A DNA stretch of 64,000 bases, from assembly GCF_013344685.1 (NCBI RefSeq), contig NZ_CP050138.1, positions 1-64,000 of the forward strand. Direction: 5' to 3'. Below the pieces are notes generated by a model. That model was not told where the DNA came from and searched no databases. It was given only the letters and a program-made list of their open reading frames with translations. Of this stretch, positions 1 through 8,360 are shown in pieces. This DNA is from Sphingomonas sp. CL5.1 (GTDB lineage: Bacteria > Pseudomonadota > Alphaproteobacteria > Sphingomonadales > Sphingomonadaceae). The translations under genes and the position numbers were made by a program. Every line of letters begins with the position of its first letter. The first letter of the stretch is position 1.

Positions 1-1167
1 ATGATGAACGATAAGCGCCTTCTTGGCGGTGCGGCGGCTGTCGCGATCGTCGCCGCACTTGGCGGCTTCGGGATAGCCCGCTGGACTGCGAGCGACCCTG
101 CCGCGACCGAAGCGGCGAGCGGCAACGCCGCTGCCCCTGCGGAAGAGGAAAAGACCCCTGACACGGTGACGATGACTGCGCAGGCGGTCCAGCAGGCCGG
201 CATCGCCACAGAGACGATCAATCCCGGCGGGCTCGGCGCGGAAATCGTCGCGCAGGCCACGGTGAGCGCATCGCCGCAAGGCGAAGCTATCGTGACCGCC
301 CGCGCAGCCGGCGCGGTGACGCGGCTGATGAAGCGGCTCGGCGATCCCGTGCGCGCCGGCGAAACGCTCGCCGTCGTCGAAAGCCGGGACGCGGCGCAGT
401 TTGCCGCCGATCGCACTGCTGCCGCTGCCAAATCGACGCTTGCGCAAAAGGCGCTCGCCCGCGAGCAATATCTGTTCCGTCAGAAAGTCTCGGCGCGGGT
501 CGAGCTGGAACAGGCCGAAGCGGAAGCCGCATCGGCCGCCGCAGAAGCGCGCCGCGCCAGCGTGGCGGCAGGCGCGGCCCGCGTGACATCGGACGGTCGC
601 GGTGTGCTGGTGTCGAGCCCGATTTCGGGCCGTGTCACCTCGGAGAATGTCAGCCTAGGCGCGTTCGTCCAGCCCGAGACCGAGCTGATGCGCGTCGCGG
701 ATGCGTCGAAGATTCAAATAGAGGCTTCGGTCGGACCCACTGACGCGCAACGGCTCTCGCCAGGTGATCGAGCGATTATCGAGCTGCCTGACGGCCGGAC
801 AGTTGAGGCAAAGGTGCGTGCCGTCACGCCAGGACTTGCCAACGACACGCGCTCAGCGACCGCCGTCCTCGATGTGCCCGGCACGCTTCAGCCGGGTCTC
901 GCGGTGCGCGTGCGATTGCTGCCGAGCCGTGGCGGCGCGTCCAATGCGATCGTGGTGCCGGAGGATGCTGTGCAGACGCTCGAAGGGCGCGACATCGTGT
1001 TCGTGCGGACCGCGCAGGGCTTCCGCGCTCAGAATGTCACGATCGGACAGCGTAGCAACGGTCGCGTCGAGATCCTGAAAGGTCTCGTTGGCGGCAGCCA
1101 GGTCGCAACCAAGAACGCATTCCTGCTCAAGGCCGAACTCGGCAAGGGCGCGGGCGAGGAAGAATAA
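1..1167 (+). CDS. czcB: Efflux RND periplasmic adaptor subunit (CzcB/CusB-like)
   Basis: This is the membrane-fusion (HlyD-type) subunit of a heavy-metal tripartite pump, linking the inner-membrane RND protein to an outer-membrane channel. Residues about 8-28 form an N-terminal membrane anchor or signal. A barrel-sandwich hybrid with a central Ala-rich coiled hairpin follows (about 85-200), then beta-barrel and membrane-proximal domains. The 388-aa length fits the family. It lies 3 bp before the RND pump gene, so the two are co-transcribed. The start is the first codon of the window; MMNDKRLLGG is a plausible N-terminus, but an upstream extension cannot be excluded. The outer-membrane partner (CzcC/CusC type) would lie upstream, outside the window. 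Metal specificity cannot be read from the sequence. Confidence 0.9.
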   Translation: MMNDKRLLGGAAAVAIVAALGGFGIARWTASDPAATEAASGNAAAPAEEEKTPDTVTMTAQAVQQAGIATETINPGGLGAEIVAQATVSASPQGEAIVTARAAGAVTRLMKRLGDPVRAGETLAVVESRDAAQFAADRTAAAAKSTLAQKALAREQYLFRQKVSARVELEQAEAEAASAAAEARRASVAAGAARVTSDGRGVLVSSPISGRVTSENVSLGAFVQPETELMRVADASKIQIEASVGPTDAQRLSPGDRAIIELPDGRTVEAKVRAVTPGLANDTRSATAVLDVPGTLQPGLAVRVRLLPSRGGASNAIVVPEDAVQTLEGRDIVFVRTAQGFRAQNVTIGQRSNGRVEILKGLVGGSQVATKNAFLLKAELGKGAGEEE

Positions 1168-1170
1168 GCC

Positions 1171-4100
1171 ATGATAGCCAACCTTATGGCGCTCTCCGTC
1201 CGCGCCCGCTGGACGGTCCTTGCCTTGTTCCTCGTCATCGCCGGTCTCGGCGTGTGGCAGCTCTCCAAGCTGCCGATCGACGCGGTGCCCGATATCACCA
1301 CAAAACAGGTTCAGATCAACACGGTCGACCCGCGGCTCTCGCCGGTCGAGATCGAGAAACTCGTAACCTACCCGGTTGAAATCGCGCTCGCCGGCATCCC
1401 CGGCCTGGAAACGACGCGCTCTATCTCGCGTAACGGCTTCAGCCAGGTCAGCGCGATCTTCACTGACGATACCGATCTCTATTTTGCGCGTCAGCAGGTC
1501 GGTGAACGGCTGCGCCAAGCAACAGAAAACCTGCCCGACGGCGTGCAGCCGCAGGTTGGACCGGTGTCGACCGGCCTAGGCGAAATCGTCATGTACACGG
1601 TTGATTATGCCAACCCGGACGGGAGGGGCGCCAAAAAAGTCGCCGGCCAACCCGGCTGGCAGCCTGACGGCAGCTATCTGACACCCGAAGGAGAGCGGCT
1701 GACCGATGCGGTGGCCAAAGCGAGCTATCTGCGCACCGTTCAGGATTGGATTATCGGCCCTCAACTGCGGTCGGTTAAAGGCATTGCCGGGGTCGATTCG
1801 ATTGGCGGCTATGCCAAGACCTTCGTGGTCGAGCCGGATCCGACAAAGCTCGCCAGTTTCGGTGTATCGTACAGCGAGCTCGGCCAGGCTCTCGAAAACG
1901 CCAATCTTGCGGTCGGCGCGAATTACTATAACCGCGGCGGCGAAGCCTATCTCGTGCGCGTCGACTCACGTGTGCGAACCGTTGATGAAATCCGCAACGC
2001 GGTCGCGGCAACACGAGGCGGAACGCCGATTACCATCGGCCAGATCGCGAACGTTCGCGTTGGTGGCGATTTGCGGACGGGTGCCGGCAGCATGAACGGC
2101 CGGGAGGCGGTCATTGGCACTGTGCTGATGTTGATCGGCCAGAACAGCCGCGTCGTAGCTGAGTCGGCAACTGCCAAGCTCGATCAGGTAGCAAAGACGC
2201 TGCCGCCGGGTATCGAGGTGAAGGTTGTGCTGAACCGCGCGGCGTTGGTTGGGGCCACGGTGGCTACGGTGCAGCGCAACCTCACCGAAGGCGCAATCCT
2301 CGTTGCGGCGTCGTTGTTTCTGCTGCTCGGCAATTGGCGCGCGGCGATTATCGCGACACTGGTGATTCCGTTCTCGTTTCTGATGATGGCGATGGGGATG
2401 AACGCCTTCAAAGTCCCCGGAAACCTGATGAGCCTGGGCGCGCTCGACTTCGGTTTGATCGTCGACGGCGCGGTCATCATCATCGAAAACTGCCTCGCCA
2501 GATTGGCGCATCGACAGGAACATGAAGGGCGTCTGCTCTCTTTGCGAGAACGGCTGGAGGAGACGATGCGGGCCTCGCAGGAGATGATCAAGCCGACCGT
2601 CTTTGGCCAGGCCATCATCCTGCTCGCGTTCGCGCCGCTGCTCACTTTCACCGGCACCGAAGGCAAAACGTTCTCGCCGATGGCGATCACGATCATGCTG
2701 GCACTCGTAGCAGCGTTTGTGCTGGCGATCACGCTGGTCCCGGCGCTGGTGGCGATCATGATTCGCGGAAAAGTCGCGGAAAAGGACGTGTGGCTGATTC
2801 GGAAGTCTAAGGACCGCTACTTGCCTTTGCTGGACAAGGCGATCGGACGCCCGTGGCCGTTCATCCTGGGGGGGTTAGCCTTCTTCCTGGCGGCAATTCC
2901 CGCATTTGGCTTGCTGGGATCGGAGTTCATTCCGCAGCTCGACGAGAAGAATCTCGCCTTTGCATCGACTCGCGTGCCCTCGGTCAGCCTCGATCAGTCG
3001 CTGGCGATGGAACGCAAGGTCGAGGAGGCGGTGATGAAGATTCCTGAAGTCGCCTTGATGTTTTCCAAGACCGGCACGGCGGAAGTAGCCAGCGACCCGA
3101 TGCCGCCGAACGTATCCGACGGCTTCGTGATTCTGAAGGAGAAGGAAGAGTGGGCCGAGGGTACGACTAAAGCCGACGTGGTCGCGAAGATTGAGAAAGC
3201 GACCAAAGGGCTCCTCGGAAATCTCTACGAGGTCAGCCAGCCGATCCAGCTCCGCTTCAACGAACTAATCGCCGGTGTCCGCGGCGATGTCGCGATCAAG
3301 CTCTACGGCGACGATCTCGACAAGATGGCGCTGACCGCCAACGAGATGGTGCGGGTGCTTCAGACCGTACCCGGTGCGGCGAGCGTCAAGGCCGAGCAGG
3401 TCGGTGGTGCGCCGGCGCTTGATGTAAGGCTCGACCGCGCGGCGATAGCGCGGTTGGGTCTTACGGTGCGCGACGTCGCGGACACGGTTGCGGCAGGGCT
3501 CGGCGGCCGTGAATCGGGGCTCGTCTATGAGGGCGATCGGCGGTTCGATGTCACCGTGCGCGTGCCTGAGGCCACGCGCGCGAACCTTGACGAAATCCGG
3601 ACGCTGCCGGTGCTGCTGCCGGAAGTCGAGGGACGGCCGCGTGCCCAGGTGCCGCTTGCGCAAGTAGCGCAAATCCGGCTGACGGAAGGTCTGAACCAGA
3701 TCAGCCGGGAGAACGGCAAGCGTCGTGTGGTCGTCCAGGTCAATCTCGGCGGCCGCGATGCGGGTTCATTCGTCCAGGAAGCGCAGGCAAAGATCGCACA
3801 GGTCAAGTTGCCTGCCGGTTACTACCTCGAATGGGGCGGTCAGTTCGAGAATTTGGCCGCAGCATCGAAGCGCCTATCGATCGTGGTGCCACTGTGCTTC
3901 CTGGTCATCTTCGGGCTGCTTTACATGGCACTCGGCGGCTTCGGCAGGGCAGCATCGGTGTTTTTGGCGGTGCCACTTGGTCTGGCGGGCGGCGTGTTCA
4001 CCCTGCTGCTGACCGGCATCAACTTTTCGGTGTCGGCGGCGGTCGGATTCATCTGTCTTGCAGGCGTGGCGGTGCTGAACGGCCTCGTAGTGATGTCCGC

Positions 4101-4425
4101 GATCCGGGAACGCATCGAAGCGGGACTGCCGGTGGCGGAGGCGATCCGCCATGGCATGGCGGAGAAGATGCGGGCGGTCATCATGACCGGGTTCGTGCCC
4201 GCGATCGGCTTCGTGCCTATGGCGCTCGCCCATGGCACCGGTGCCGAGGTGCAGAAGCCGCTTGCCGTCACCGTGATCGGTGGTCTCGTGGCCGCCACCA
4301 TCCTGACACTGCTGGTGCTGCCGGCGATCGCGAAAGTGATCCTCGGGCGGACCGATCGTGAAAATGAGCAAGAGGCGAACACGCCGCATGGCCAGGAACC
4401 CGCCCCCCTGAAAGGAGAAGCATGA
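1171..4425 (+). CDS. czcA: Heavy-metal efflux RND transporter permease (CzcA/CusA family)
   Basis: This 1084-aa inner-membrane proton/metal antiporter of the HME-RND family has the standard length. It shows the first transmembrane helix at the N-terminus, a large periplasmic porter domain and the second half-repeat with its own loop. The transmembrane helix 4 signature reads DFGLIVDGAVIIIEN, containing the two Asp and one Glu that carry protons in CzcA-type pumps. C-terminal helices follow (GFVPAIGFVPMALAHGTGAE). The gene overlaps the DUF190 gene by 4 bp (ATGA) and follows the adaptor by 3 bp, forming one operon. Expected substrates are divalent ions such as Co, Zn or Cd, or monovalent Cu/Ag; the sequence alone does not decide this. 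Confidence 0.93.
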   Translation: MIANLMALSVRARWTVLALFLVIAGLGVWQLSKLPIDAVPDITTKQVQINTVDPRLSPVEIEKLVTYPVEIALAGIPGLETTRSISRNGFSQVSAIFTDDTDLYFARQQVGERLRQATENLPDGVQPQVGPVSTGLGEIVMYTVDYANPDGRGAKKVAGQPGWQPDGSYLTPEGERLTDAVAKASYLRTVQDWIIGPQLRSVKGIAGVDSIGGYAKTFVVEPDPTKLASFGVSYSELGQALENANLAVGANYYNRGGEAYLVRVDSRVRTVDEIRNAVAATRGGTPITIGQIANVRVGGDLRTGAGSMNGREAVIGTVLMLIGQNSRVVAESATAKLDQVAKTLPPGIEVKVVLNRAALVGATVATVQRNLTEGAILVAASLFLLLGNWRAAIIATLVIPFSFLMMAMGMNAFKVPGNLMSLGALDFGLIVDGAVIIIENCLARLAHRQEHEGRLLSLRERLEETMRASQEMIKPTVFGQAIILLAFAPLLTFTGTEGKTFSPMAITIMLALVAAFVLAITLVPALVAIMIRGKVAEKDVWLIRKSKDRYLPLLDKAIGRPWPFILGGLAFFLAAIPAFGLLGSEFIPQLDEKNLAFASTRVPSVSLDQSLAMERKVEEAVMKIPEVALMFSKTGTAEVASDPMPPNVSDGFVILKEKEEWAEGTTKADVVAKIEKATKGLLGNLYEVSQPIQLRFNELIAGVRGDVAIKLYGDDLDKMALTANEMVRVLQTVPGAASVKAEQVGGAPALDVRLDRAAIARLGLTVRDVADTVAAGLGGRESGLVYEGDRRFDVTVRVPEATRANLDEIRTLPVLLPEVEGRPRAQVPLAQVAQIRLTEGLNQISRENGKRRVVVQVNLGGRDAGSFVQEAQAKIAQVKLPAGYYLEWGGQFENLAAASKRLSIVVPLCFLVIFGLLYMALGGFGRAASVFLAVPLGLAGGVFTLLLTGINFSVSAAVGFICLAGVAVLNGLVVMSAIRERIEAGLPVAEAIRHGMAEKMRAVIMTGFVPAIGFVPMALAHGTGAEVQKPLAVTVIGGLVAATILTLLVLPAIAKVILGRTDRENEQEANTPHGQEPAPLKGEA

Positions 4426-4763
4426 TGGGAGAACCGGCCCGGAAACTGCTGCGCATCTATACGGATGAAGCGGCGTATATCGGCGATCGCAAGGTCTTCG
4501 AATATGTCGCCTCGCTGGCGCGTGATCGTAAGATGGCGGGCCTGACGGTGCTTGAGGCGCTGATAGGCTTCGGGGCATCGGCGCACGTCCACCGACGCCA
4601 TGTGCTTGAGAGTGATCGGGCAGTGGTGATCGAAATCGTCGATTTCGAGGATGCTTTGCGCGCGTTCGTGTCTGCCCTGAGCGATGTCCCCGACATCGGG
4701 CTGATGACGCTTGAGGCGGTCGAGGTCATTGGTGGCAAGGCCAGCAAGACGCTGGACGCCTAA
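4422..4763 (+). CDS. DUF190 domain protein linked to metal efflux pump
   Basis: A 113-aa soluble protein matching DUF190: an N-terminal LRIYTDE strand, a central GLTVLEALIGFG helix with a following ALIGFGASAHVHR stretch, and a C-terminal GLMTLEAVEVI strand. The fold expected for this family is PII-like. It starts inside the end of the RND pump gene (ATGA overlap), so it is translationally coupled to the pump. DUF190 genes are often found beside transporters, so a regulatory or sensor role towards the pump is the natural inference, though no ligand is known to me. Confidence 0.85.
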   Translation: MMGEPARKLLRIYTDEAAYIGDRKVFEYVASLARDRKMAGLTVLEALIGFGASAHVHRRHVLESDRAVVIEIVDFEDALRAFVSALSDVPDIGLMTLEAVEVIGGKASKTLDA

Positions 4764-4790
4764 GACGATGAACCGCGGCCCGGCAAGCAA

Positions 4791-4815
4791 GAGGGCTTGC
4801 GCCATGCAAGCCCTC
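4791..4815 (+). terminator. Perfect hairpin after the RND operon
   Basis: A 10-bp perfect stem (GAGGGCTTGC / GCAAGCCCTC) with a 5-nt loop lies 27 bp after the DUF190 stop. No T-run follows, so it may be an attenuator or mRNA-stabilising hairpin rather than a classic intrinsic terminator. Further GC-rich pairs follow at about 4844-4880. Confidence 0.45.
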
Positions 4816-4918
4816 GACGCCCCACCAGCTCCCATCAATCCCCCGTCCAATCGGGGAGGGGGCCGCCTCTGCGCGGCCTCCGGTTTCGCCGCGCCTTGGC
4901 CGGACAGGACAGGCAGCC

Positions 4919-5419
4919 ATGAAGGAAGAGACAAGTTTCGAGTTCAATATGTCTGCGTTGCGGGTTTGGTCGCTGATTTCCGATCTGAGGGGCTTCGCGC
5001 GGTGGCATCCGATCTATCGCATCACGGGCGATGCCGAACGCGGTGCCGAAATGGACGTCACCTGGCTGCTCTTCAAAGGCGACCGGAAGATGACGACGCA
5101 AATGGTCATCAACCGCCTGACCAAGCCCCAGCTCATCGGGTGGCAGATGGGCGTAAAGGGCTTCCTCACCTTCGACGAACGCTACGAGATCGAGCCGATC
5201 GCGAACGGTGTCTGCATTCACCATTCGGTCGAATGTCGTGGCATTATCGGCGGCTTGGCCGGCCGCATGATGCGCAAGGGTCTGCGGCGGACAATGCGGG
5301 TGCAGGATGCGGCGTTTCTCGCCCTCCTGCGCCGGCAATCGCGACTGCCAGGGCGGTCCACGCGGCATCATCGGCGCCCCATCAAACCACCGCCGCCTCG
5401 CGGTGCCGCGAACGACTAA
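4919..5419 (+). CDS. SRPBCC-family protein
   Basis: A 166-aa protein with the helix-grip (START/SRPBCC) pattern: an N-terminal strand, VWSLISDLRGFARWHPIYR, a middle beta-sheet with GDRKMTTQMVINR, and a C-terminal helix (GLAGRMMRKGLRRTMR). The last 30 residues are very basic and proline-rich and do not look like part of the fold. The family binds hydrophobic ligands or lipids; no specific ligand can be named. It lies between the metal efflux operon and a zinc-ribbon gene, 32 bp upstream of the latter. Function in the metal island is unknown. Confidence 0.75.
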   Translation: MKEETSFEFNMSALRVWSLISDLRGFARWHPIYRITGDAERGAEMDVTWLLFKGDRKMTTQMVINRLTKPQLIGWQMGVKGFLTFDERYEIEPIANGVCIHHSVECRGIIGGLAGRMMRKGLRRTMRVQDAAFLALLRRQSRLPGRSTRHHRRPIKPPPPRGAAND

Positions 5420-5450
5420 CGGGCCAGCATTCTAAAGAAGGGAATCCATC

Positions 5451-5753
5451 ATGGTAGACAACCGTCCCTCCGCAGGGCTGCTATGCCCGACGTGCCGCGT
5501 CGATCTCGTCATGAGCGAGCGGCAGAGCATTGAGATCGACTATTGCCCGCAGTGTCGTGGCGTCTGGCTCGATCGCGGCGAACTCGACAAGATTATCGAG
5601 CGCAGCGCCGGCGATGACAGCGCGCGGCCGTTGAGCGGCGTTCGCCTCGGTGTATCCGATGATCGCGGCCATGGCGATCATGGCGGAAAGCACGGCTACG
5701 AGCGGGGGCATAAGGGTCGCCGCAAGGGCTTCCTGAGCGAATTGTTCGACTGA
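5451..5753 (+). CDS. Zinc-ribbon (zf-TFIIB) domain protein
   Basis: A 100-aa protein whose N-terminal half carries two CxxC pairs (CPTC at about 12-15, CPQC at about 31-34) followed by RGVWLDRGELDKIIE. This is the hallmark of the zf-TFIIB-like family. The C-terminal half is rich in His, Gly, Asp and Lys (repeats such as HGDHGGKHG) and could bind metal. A good ribosome binding site (AAGAAGGGAAT) precedes the ATG by about 6 nt. Molecular role unknown; the His-rich tail fits the metal-handling neighbourhood. Confidence 0.8.
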   Translation: MVDNRPSAGLLCPTCRVDLVMSERQSIEIDYCPQCRGVWLDRGELDKIIERSAGDDSARPLSGVRLGVSDDRGHGDHGGKHGYERGHKGRRKGFLSELFD

Positions 5754-5866
5754 CTGCTATGGATCGGCCGCCACACAACGAGTCCTTCGGAAGTCCGTGT
5801 GGGAACGGCCCGCGCCATGGGCGTGCCCCCTGCGCCCATGGCGACAGATTATGGAAAGTCGGGGAA

Positions 5867-6307
5867 ATGGCGGCTCGGTGCCTTGGGAGCGGCCCGGTTC
5901 GGGGGATCATACTCGCAACCGGGCTTGCTTTGGCGCCGGGCCTGTTCGGCTGCTCGCCAGCCACTAACAAGAGCGAGGCTGAAGCGTCGCGTGATCGCGA
6001 GCTGCCCAACTTTATCGGCGAGCATTTCTATGCCTGTCCTGATGGTTCGCGCCTCGATGTCGACTTCCTCGGCGATGGCCTGACCCTCGACATCAAGACC
6101 CGACCGAACGCCGCTCCGGAACGCGTAACATCGCCGGCAAGCGGGCGGACCTATGTCGGTCGGAACCTCAACGTGTCGATCTCAGGCGGCGACCAGATCA
6201 CACTCAAGCGCCCCGGTGCGCGCGCGCTGGCCTGCAAGAGGGTGCTCGCTTATCAAGATGCAGCGGACAGTGTGGCAGGCGGCCAAGGCAAAGGTTCGGC
6301 CGCATGA
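5867..6307 (+). CDS. MliC-like lipoprotein
   Basis: A 146-aa lipoprotein precursor. The start is placed at ATG 5867 so that a signal sequence with lipobox LFGC follows directly (Cys about 28); the longer frame from 5759 would bury the signal. The mature part reads YACPDGSRLDVDF, then GLTLDI, then SGRTYVG, then a terminal Cys motif (ALACK). This resembles the MliC/PliC lysozyme-inhibitor beta-barrel (an N-terminal Cys paired with a C-terminal Cys). It is clearly related to the lipoprotein at 7271-7645. It overlaps the MgtC gene by 4 bp. The lysozyme-inhibitor role is inferred from pattern only. Confidence 0.68.
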   Translation: MAARCLGSGPVRGIILATGLALAPGLFGCSPATNKSEAEASRDRELPNFIGEHFYACPDGSRLDVDFLGDGLTLDIKTRPNAAPERVTSPASGRTYVGRNLNVSISGGDQITLKRPGARALACKRVLAYQDAADSVAGGQGKGSAA

Positions 6308-6762
6308 TGACGCTGCCATATTGGGGAGAGACTCTTTCCCATGTCGTCAGTCTCGCGCTGGCCTATGCGCTTGCGCTTCCGGTTGGCTGGGACCGGGAGA
6401 AAGACGAACGCAGCGCTGGCATTCGCACTTTCCCGCTGGTCGCCATCGCCAGTTGCGGGTTCGTGCTCGTCGGCATCGCCATTCTCGGACGCACGTCTCC
6501 TGCCCAAGCACGCTTGCTCGAAGGATTGATCACCGGCGTCGGCTTCATCGGCGGCGGCGCCATATTGAAGTATCGCGGGAAAGCGTCAGGGACCGCGACC
6601 GCTGCAAGCCTGTGGTCGACCGGCGCACTGGGCGCCGCTGTCGGCTACGGTCTCTATGACATCGCGGTGGTTCTCAGTCTGACGACCTTCCTGACATTGC
6701 ACTTTTCCCATCCGCTGAAGCGCGCCTCCCAAGATCACCTCGAGCCGGCTGACCGGGAATGA
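6304..6762 (+). CDS. MgtC/SapB family membrane protein
   Basis: A 152-aa hydrophobic protein with four or five membrane segments and the MgtC N-domain signatures: LALPVGWDREKDERSAGIRTFPLVAIASCG near the start and GLITGVGFIGGGAILKYRG in the middle, followed by GTATAASLWSTGALGAAVG. It has the short MgtC/SapB architecture without the C-terminal cytoplasmic domain. Related proteins are linked to magnesium homeostasis and acid or ATPase regulation. It overlaps both neighbours by 4 bp or lies adjacent to them, indicating co-translation with the lipoprotein gene. Confidence 0.88.
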   Translation: MMTLPYWGETLSHVVSLALAYALALPVGWDREKDERSAGIRTFPLVAIASCGFVLVGIAILGRTSPAQARLLEGLITGVGFIGGGAILKYRGKASGTATAASLWSTGALGAAVGYGLYDIAVVLSLTTFLTLHFSHPLKRASQDHLEPADRE

Positions 6763-6830
6763 AGCGCAATCGTCTCTCAAGTTCGCTTGTGAAATGCCGC
6801 CGGCCAAAAAGCGGTGGACATTCAAGGCCC

Positions 6831-7244
6831 ATGACTGCGCTTTCGAACGACGACCGTCGTTCGCGCTTGGTACGCTGGGCTTCTTTGCTCGAACGAGACC
6901 CAAATCAGCTTATCACGCTTCTACGTCCGTCATGGGCATTGGGCGACGACGTCGCACCGATGGCAGGCAAACCAAGTGCCTTTGACCTGGCGTTTGCCGA
7001 CCCGGTTTTTCGGGTGACGGGTCTCACGGGACGCTCTCGGGGCGACGTGAAGTCGTTTTTCCAGCTTTCGGATACCGAATTGGACCGGATCGCGTCCGGG
7101 TCTTGGCGTGTCCAGATGCGCCCTGCCTGGCAGGTCGCAACGCGCATCCGCAACGTCGCCGATCCGCGGCAGGAAAAGCTGTTGCTCGTGGGCGTCATGG
7201 TCATGATCGCCGTCGTCGTCGGAGCTGCGCAATGGCTTGGATGA
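6831..7244 (+). CDS. Hypothetical protein with C-terminal membrane anchor
   Basis: A protein of about 137 aa that I do not recognise. A soluble, helical N-terminal part (SRLVRWASLLERDPNQLI) is followed by a region with FFQLSDTELDRIASG and ends in a hydrophobic helix (LLLVGVMVMIAVVVGAAQWLG), so it is probably tail-anchored in the inner membrane. An in-frame ATG at 6759 overlaps the mgtC stop, but the extra 24 residues are basic and low in structure. I prefer ATG 6831, which is preceded by AAGG. It sits in the operon between mgtC and a second lipoprotein gene. Confidence 0.6.
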   Translation: MTALSNDDRRSRLVRWASLLERDPNQLITLLRPSWALGDDVAPMAGKPSAFDLAFADPVFRVTGLTGRSRGDVKSFFQLSDTELDRIASGSWRVQMRPAWQVATRIRNVADPRQEKLLLVGVMVMIAVVVGAAQWLG

Positions 7245-7270
7245 GTATCATGATTTTCCCGGAGGCACGC

Positions 7271-7645
7271 ATGACGCCATTGCGGATTGGGATCGCGAGC
7301 ATCAGCGCCGTGCTGGCGTTATCGGGCTGTACCGAACAGCCTCGTAAGGCACCGCCGACCGAACAGGAAATCCACGCGAGCGACAGCGGGGACGGAAGTG
7401 GAACCCCCGGACGTCACCCCTATCGGTGCGACGACAATCGCCCGCTCCTTGTCGACTTCAAGAATGAGGGCCTGGCGCTCGAGCTGCGCCGCGATGCGAA
7501 CGCGGCGCCGATCGTCCTGACCGCGCCGGCACCCGGGCTGCAATATGTCGGCGACACGATGAGCGCGACCTTCTCGGGCAACGACATCAAAATCGAGGAA
7601 GCGGACAAGCGTCCGGTTCTGTGCAGGAAGGCAACGAGCTTGTGA
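7271..7645 (+). CDS. MliC-like lipoprotein, paralogue of the 5867 gene
   Basis: A 124-aa lipoprotein precursor with a short signal peptide ending in lipobox LSGC (Cys about 19). The mature domain has YRCDDNRPLLVDFKNEGLAL, then NAAPIVLTAPAPGLQYVG, and a final VLCRK. These match, position for position, the same elements of the lipoprotein 1.4 kb upstream (NAAP, YVG, C-terminal Cys). The ATG at 7271 is chosen because GGAGG lies 5 nt upstream. An MliC-like lysozyme-inhibitor fold is inferred; it is not proven. Confidence 0.68.
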   Translation: MTPLRIGIASISAVLALSGCTEQPRKAPPTEQEIHASDSGDGSGTPGRHPYRCDDNRPLLVDFKNEGLALELRRDANAAPIVLTAPAPGLQYVGDTMSATFSGNDIKIEEADKRPVLCRKATSL

Positions 7646-7676
7646 CCAACTCTCTCGGCACAGGGGGGCGCTGACG

Positions 7677-8360
7677 ATGGCAGCGCTCAAATTCGCCCTG
7701 ATCCCCATGATCGCGATCATGATCGGCGCGCTGGTCGCCGGATGGCGCACGCCTGGTGAAAAGCTGGTCGCGGCCATGCAGCATCTCGCGGCCGGCGTGG
7801 TGTTCGCCGCCGCTGCGACGGAGATCCTGCCGCTGGTGATGCACGGCGGTTCTCCGACCGCGACGCTGATCGGCGGGGCGCTGGGCGTCGCCGTGATGCT
7901 CGGCCTGAAAGCGGCTGAAAGCCGGTTTCAGGGACCTGTCGCGCTTCTCGCCGCGATCGGGCTCGATCTGGCGATAGATGGACTGGTTCTCGGCCTCGCC
8001 TTCATTGCCGGCGAGAAGGCGGGCACGCTGTTGGCCGTCGCGCTCACGCTCGAAGTGTTGTTCCTGGCCCTGACCCTCACCAATGATCTGGCAGGTCGGT
8101 ATCGCAAGGTCAAAGCGATCGGCCTGACCTGCGCGCTGGCGGTGCTGGTGCCGATTGGCGCGCTGATCGCGCAGCCGGTGGCCTTGCTGCCGCCGATATG
8201 GATCACCGGCTTCCTGAGCTTCGGCCTGATGGCGCTGCTCTATCTCGTCACCGAAGAGCTGCTGGTCGAAGCGCACGAGAAACCGGACTCGCCGCTTATC
8301 AGCGCAATGTTCTTTGTCGGCTTCCTCGTCCTCCTGCTGATCGAGGAAATCATGGCATGA
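7677..8360 (+). CDS. ZIP-family metal transporter
   Basis: A 227-aa membrane protein with seven or eight hydrophobic segments. Conserved ZIP elements are visible: HLAAGVVFAAAATEILP near residue 38 and the amphipathic metal-binding helices around IGLDLAIDGLVLGLAFIAGEKAG (about 100-122) and EVLFLALTLTNDLAG. Family members move Zn, Fe or related divalent ions, mostly inward, but several cluster with export genes. It overlaps the next CDF gene by 4 bp (ATGA), so the two are translated together. Confidence 0.82.
   Translation: MAALKFALIPMIAIMIGALVAGWRTPGEKLVAAMQHLAAGVVFAAAATEILPLVMHGGSPTATLIGGALGVAVMLGLKAAESRFQGPVALLAAIGLDLAIDGLVLGLAFIAGEKAGTLLAVALTLEVLFLALTLTNDLAGRYRKVKAIGLTCALAVLVPIGALIAQPVALLPPIWITGFLSFGLMALLYLVTEELLVEAHEKPDSPLISAMFFVGFLVLLLIEEIMA

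Noticed and set aside
3921..4934. - strand frame of 337 codons over the RND pump end and DUF190 gene
   Set aside because: Overlaps two clear + genes; composition is that of a shadow.
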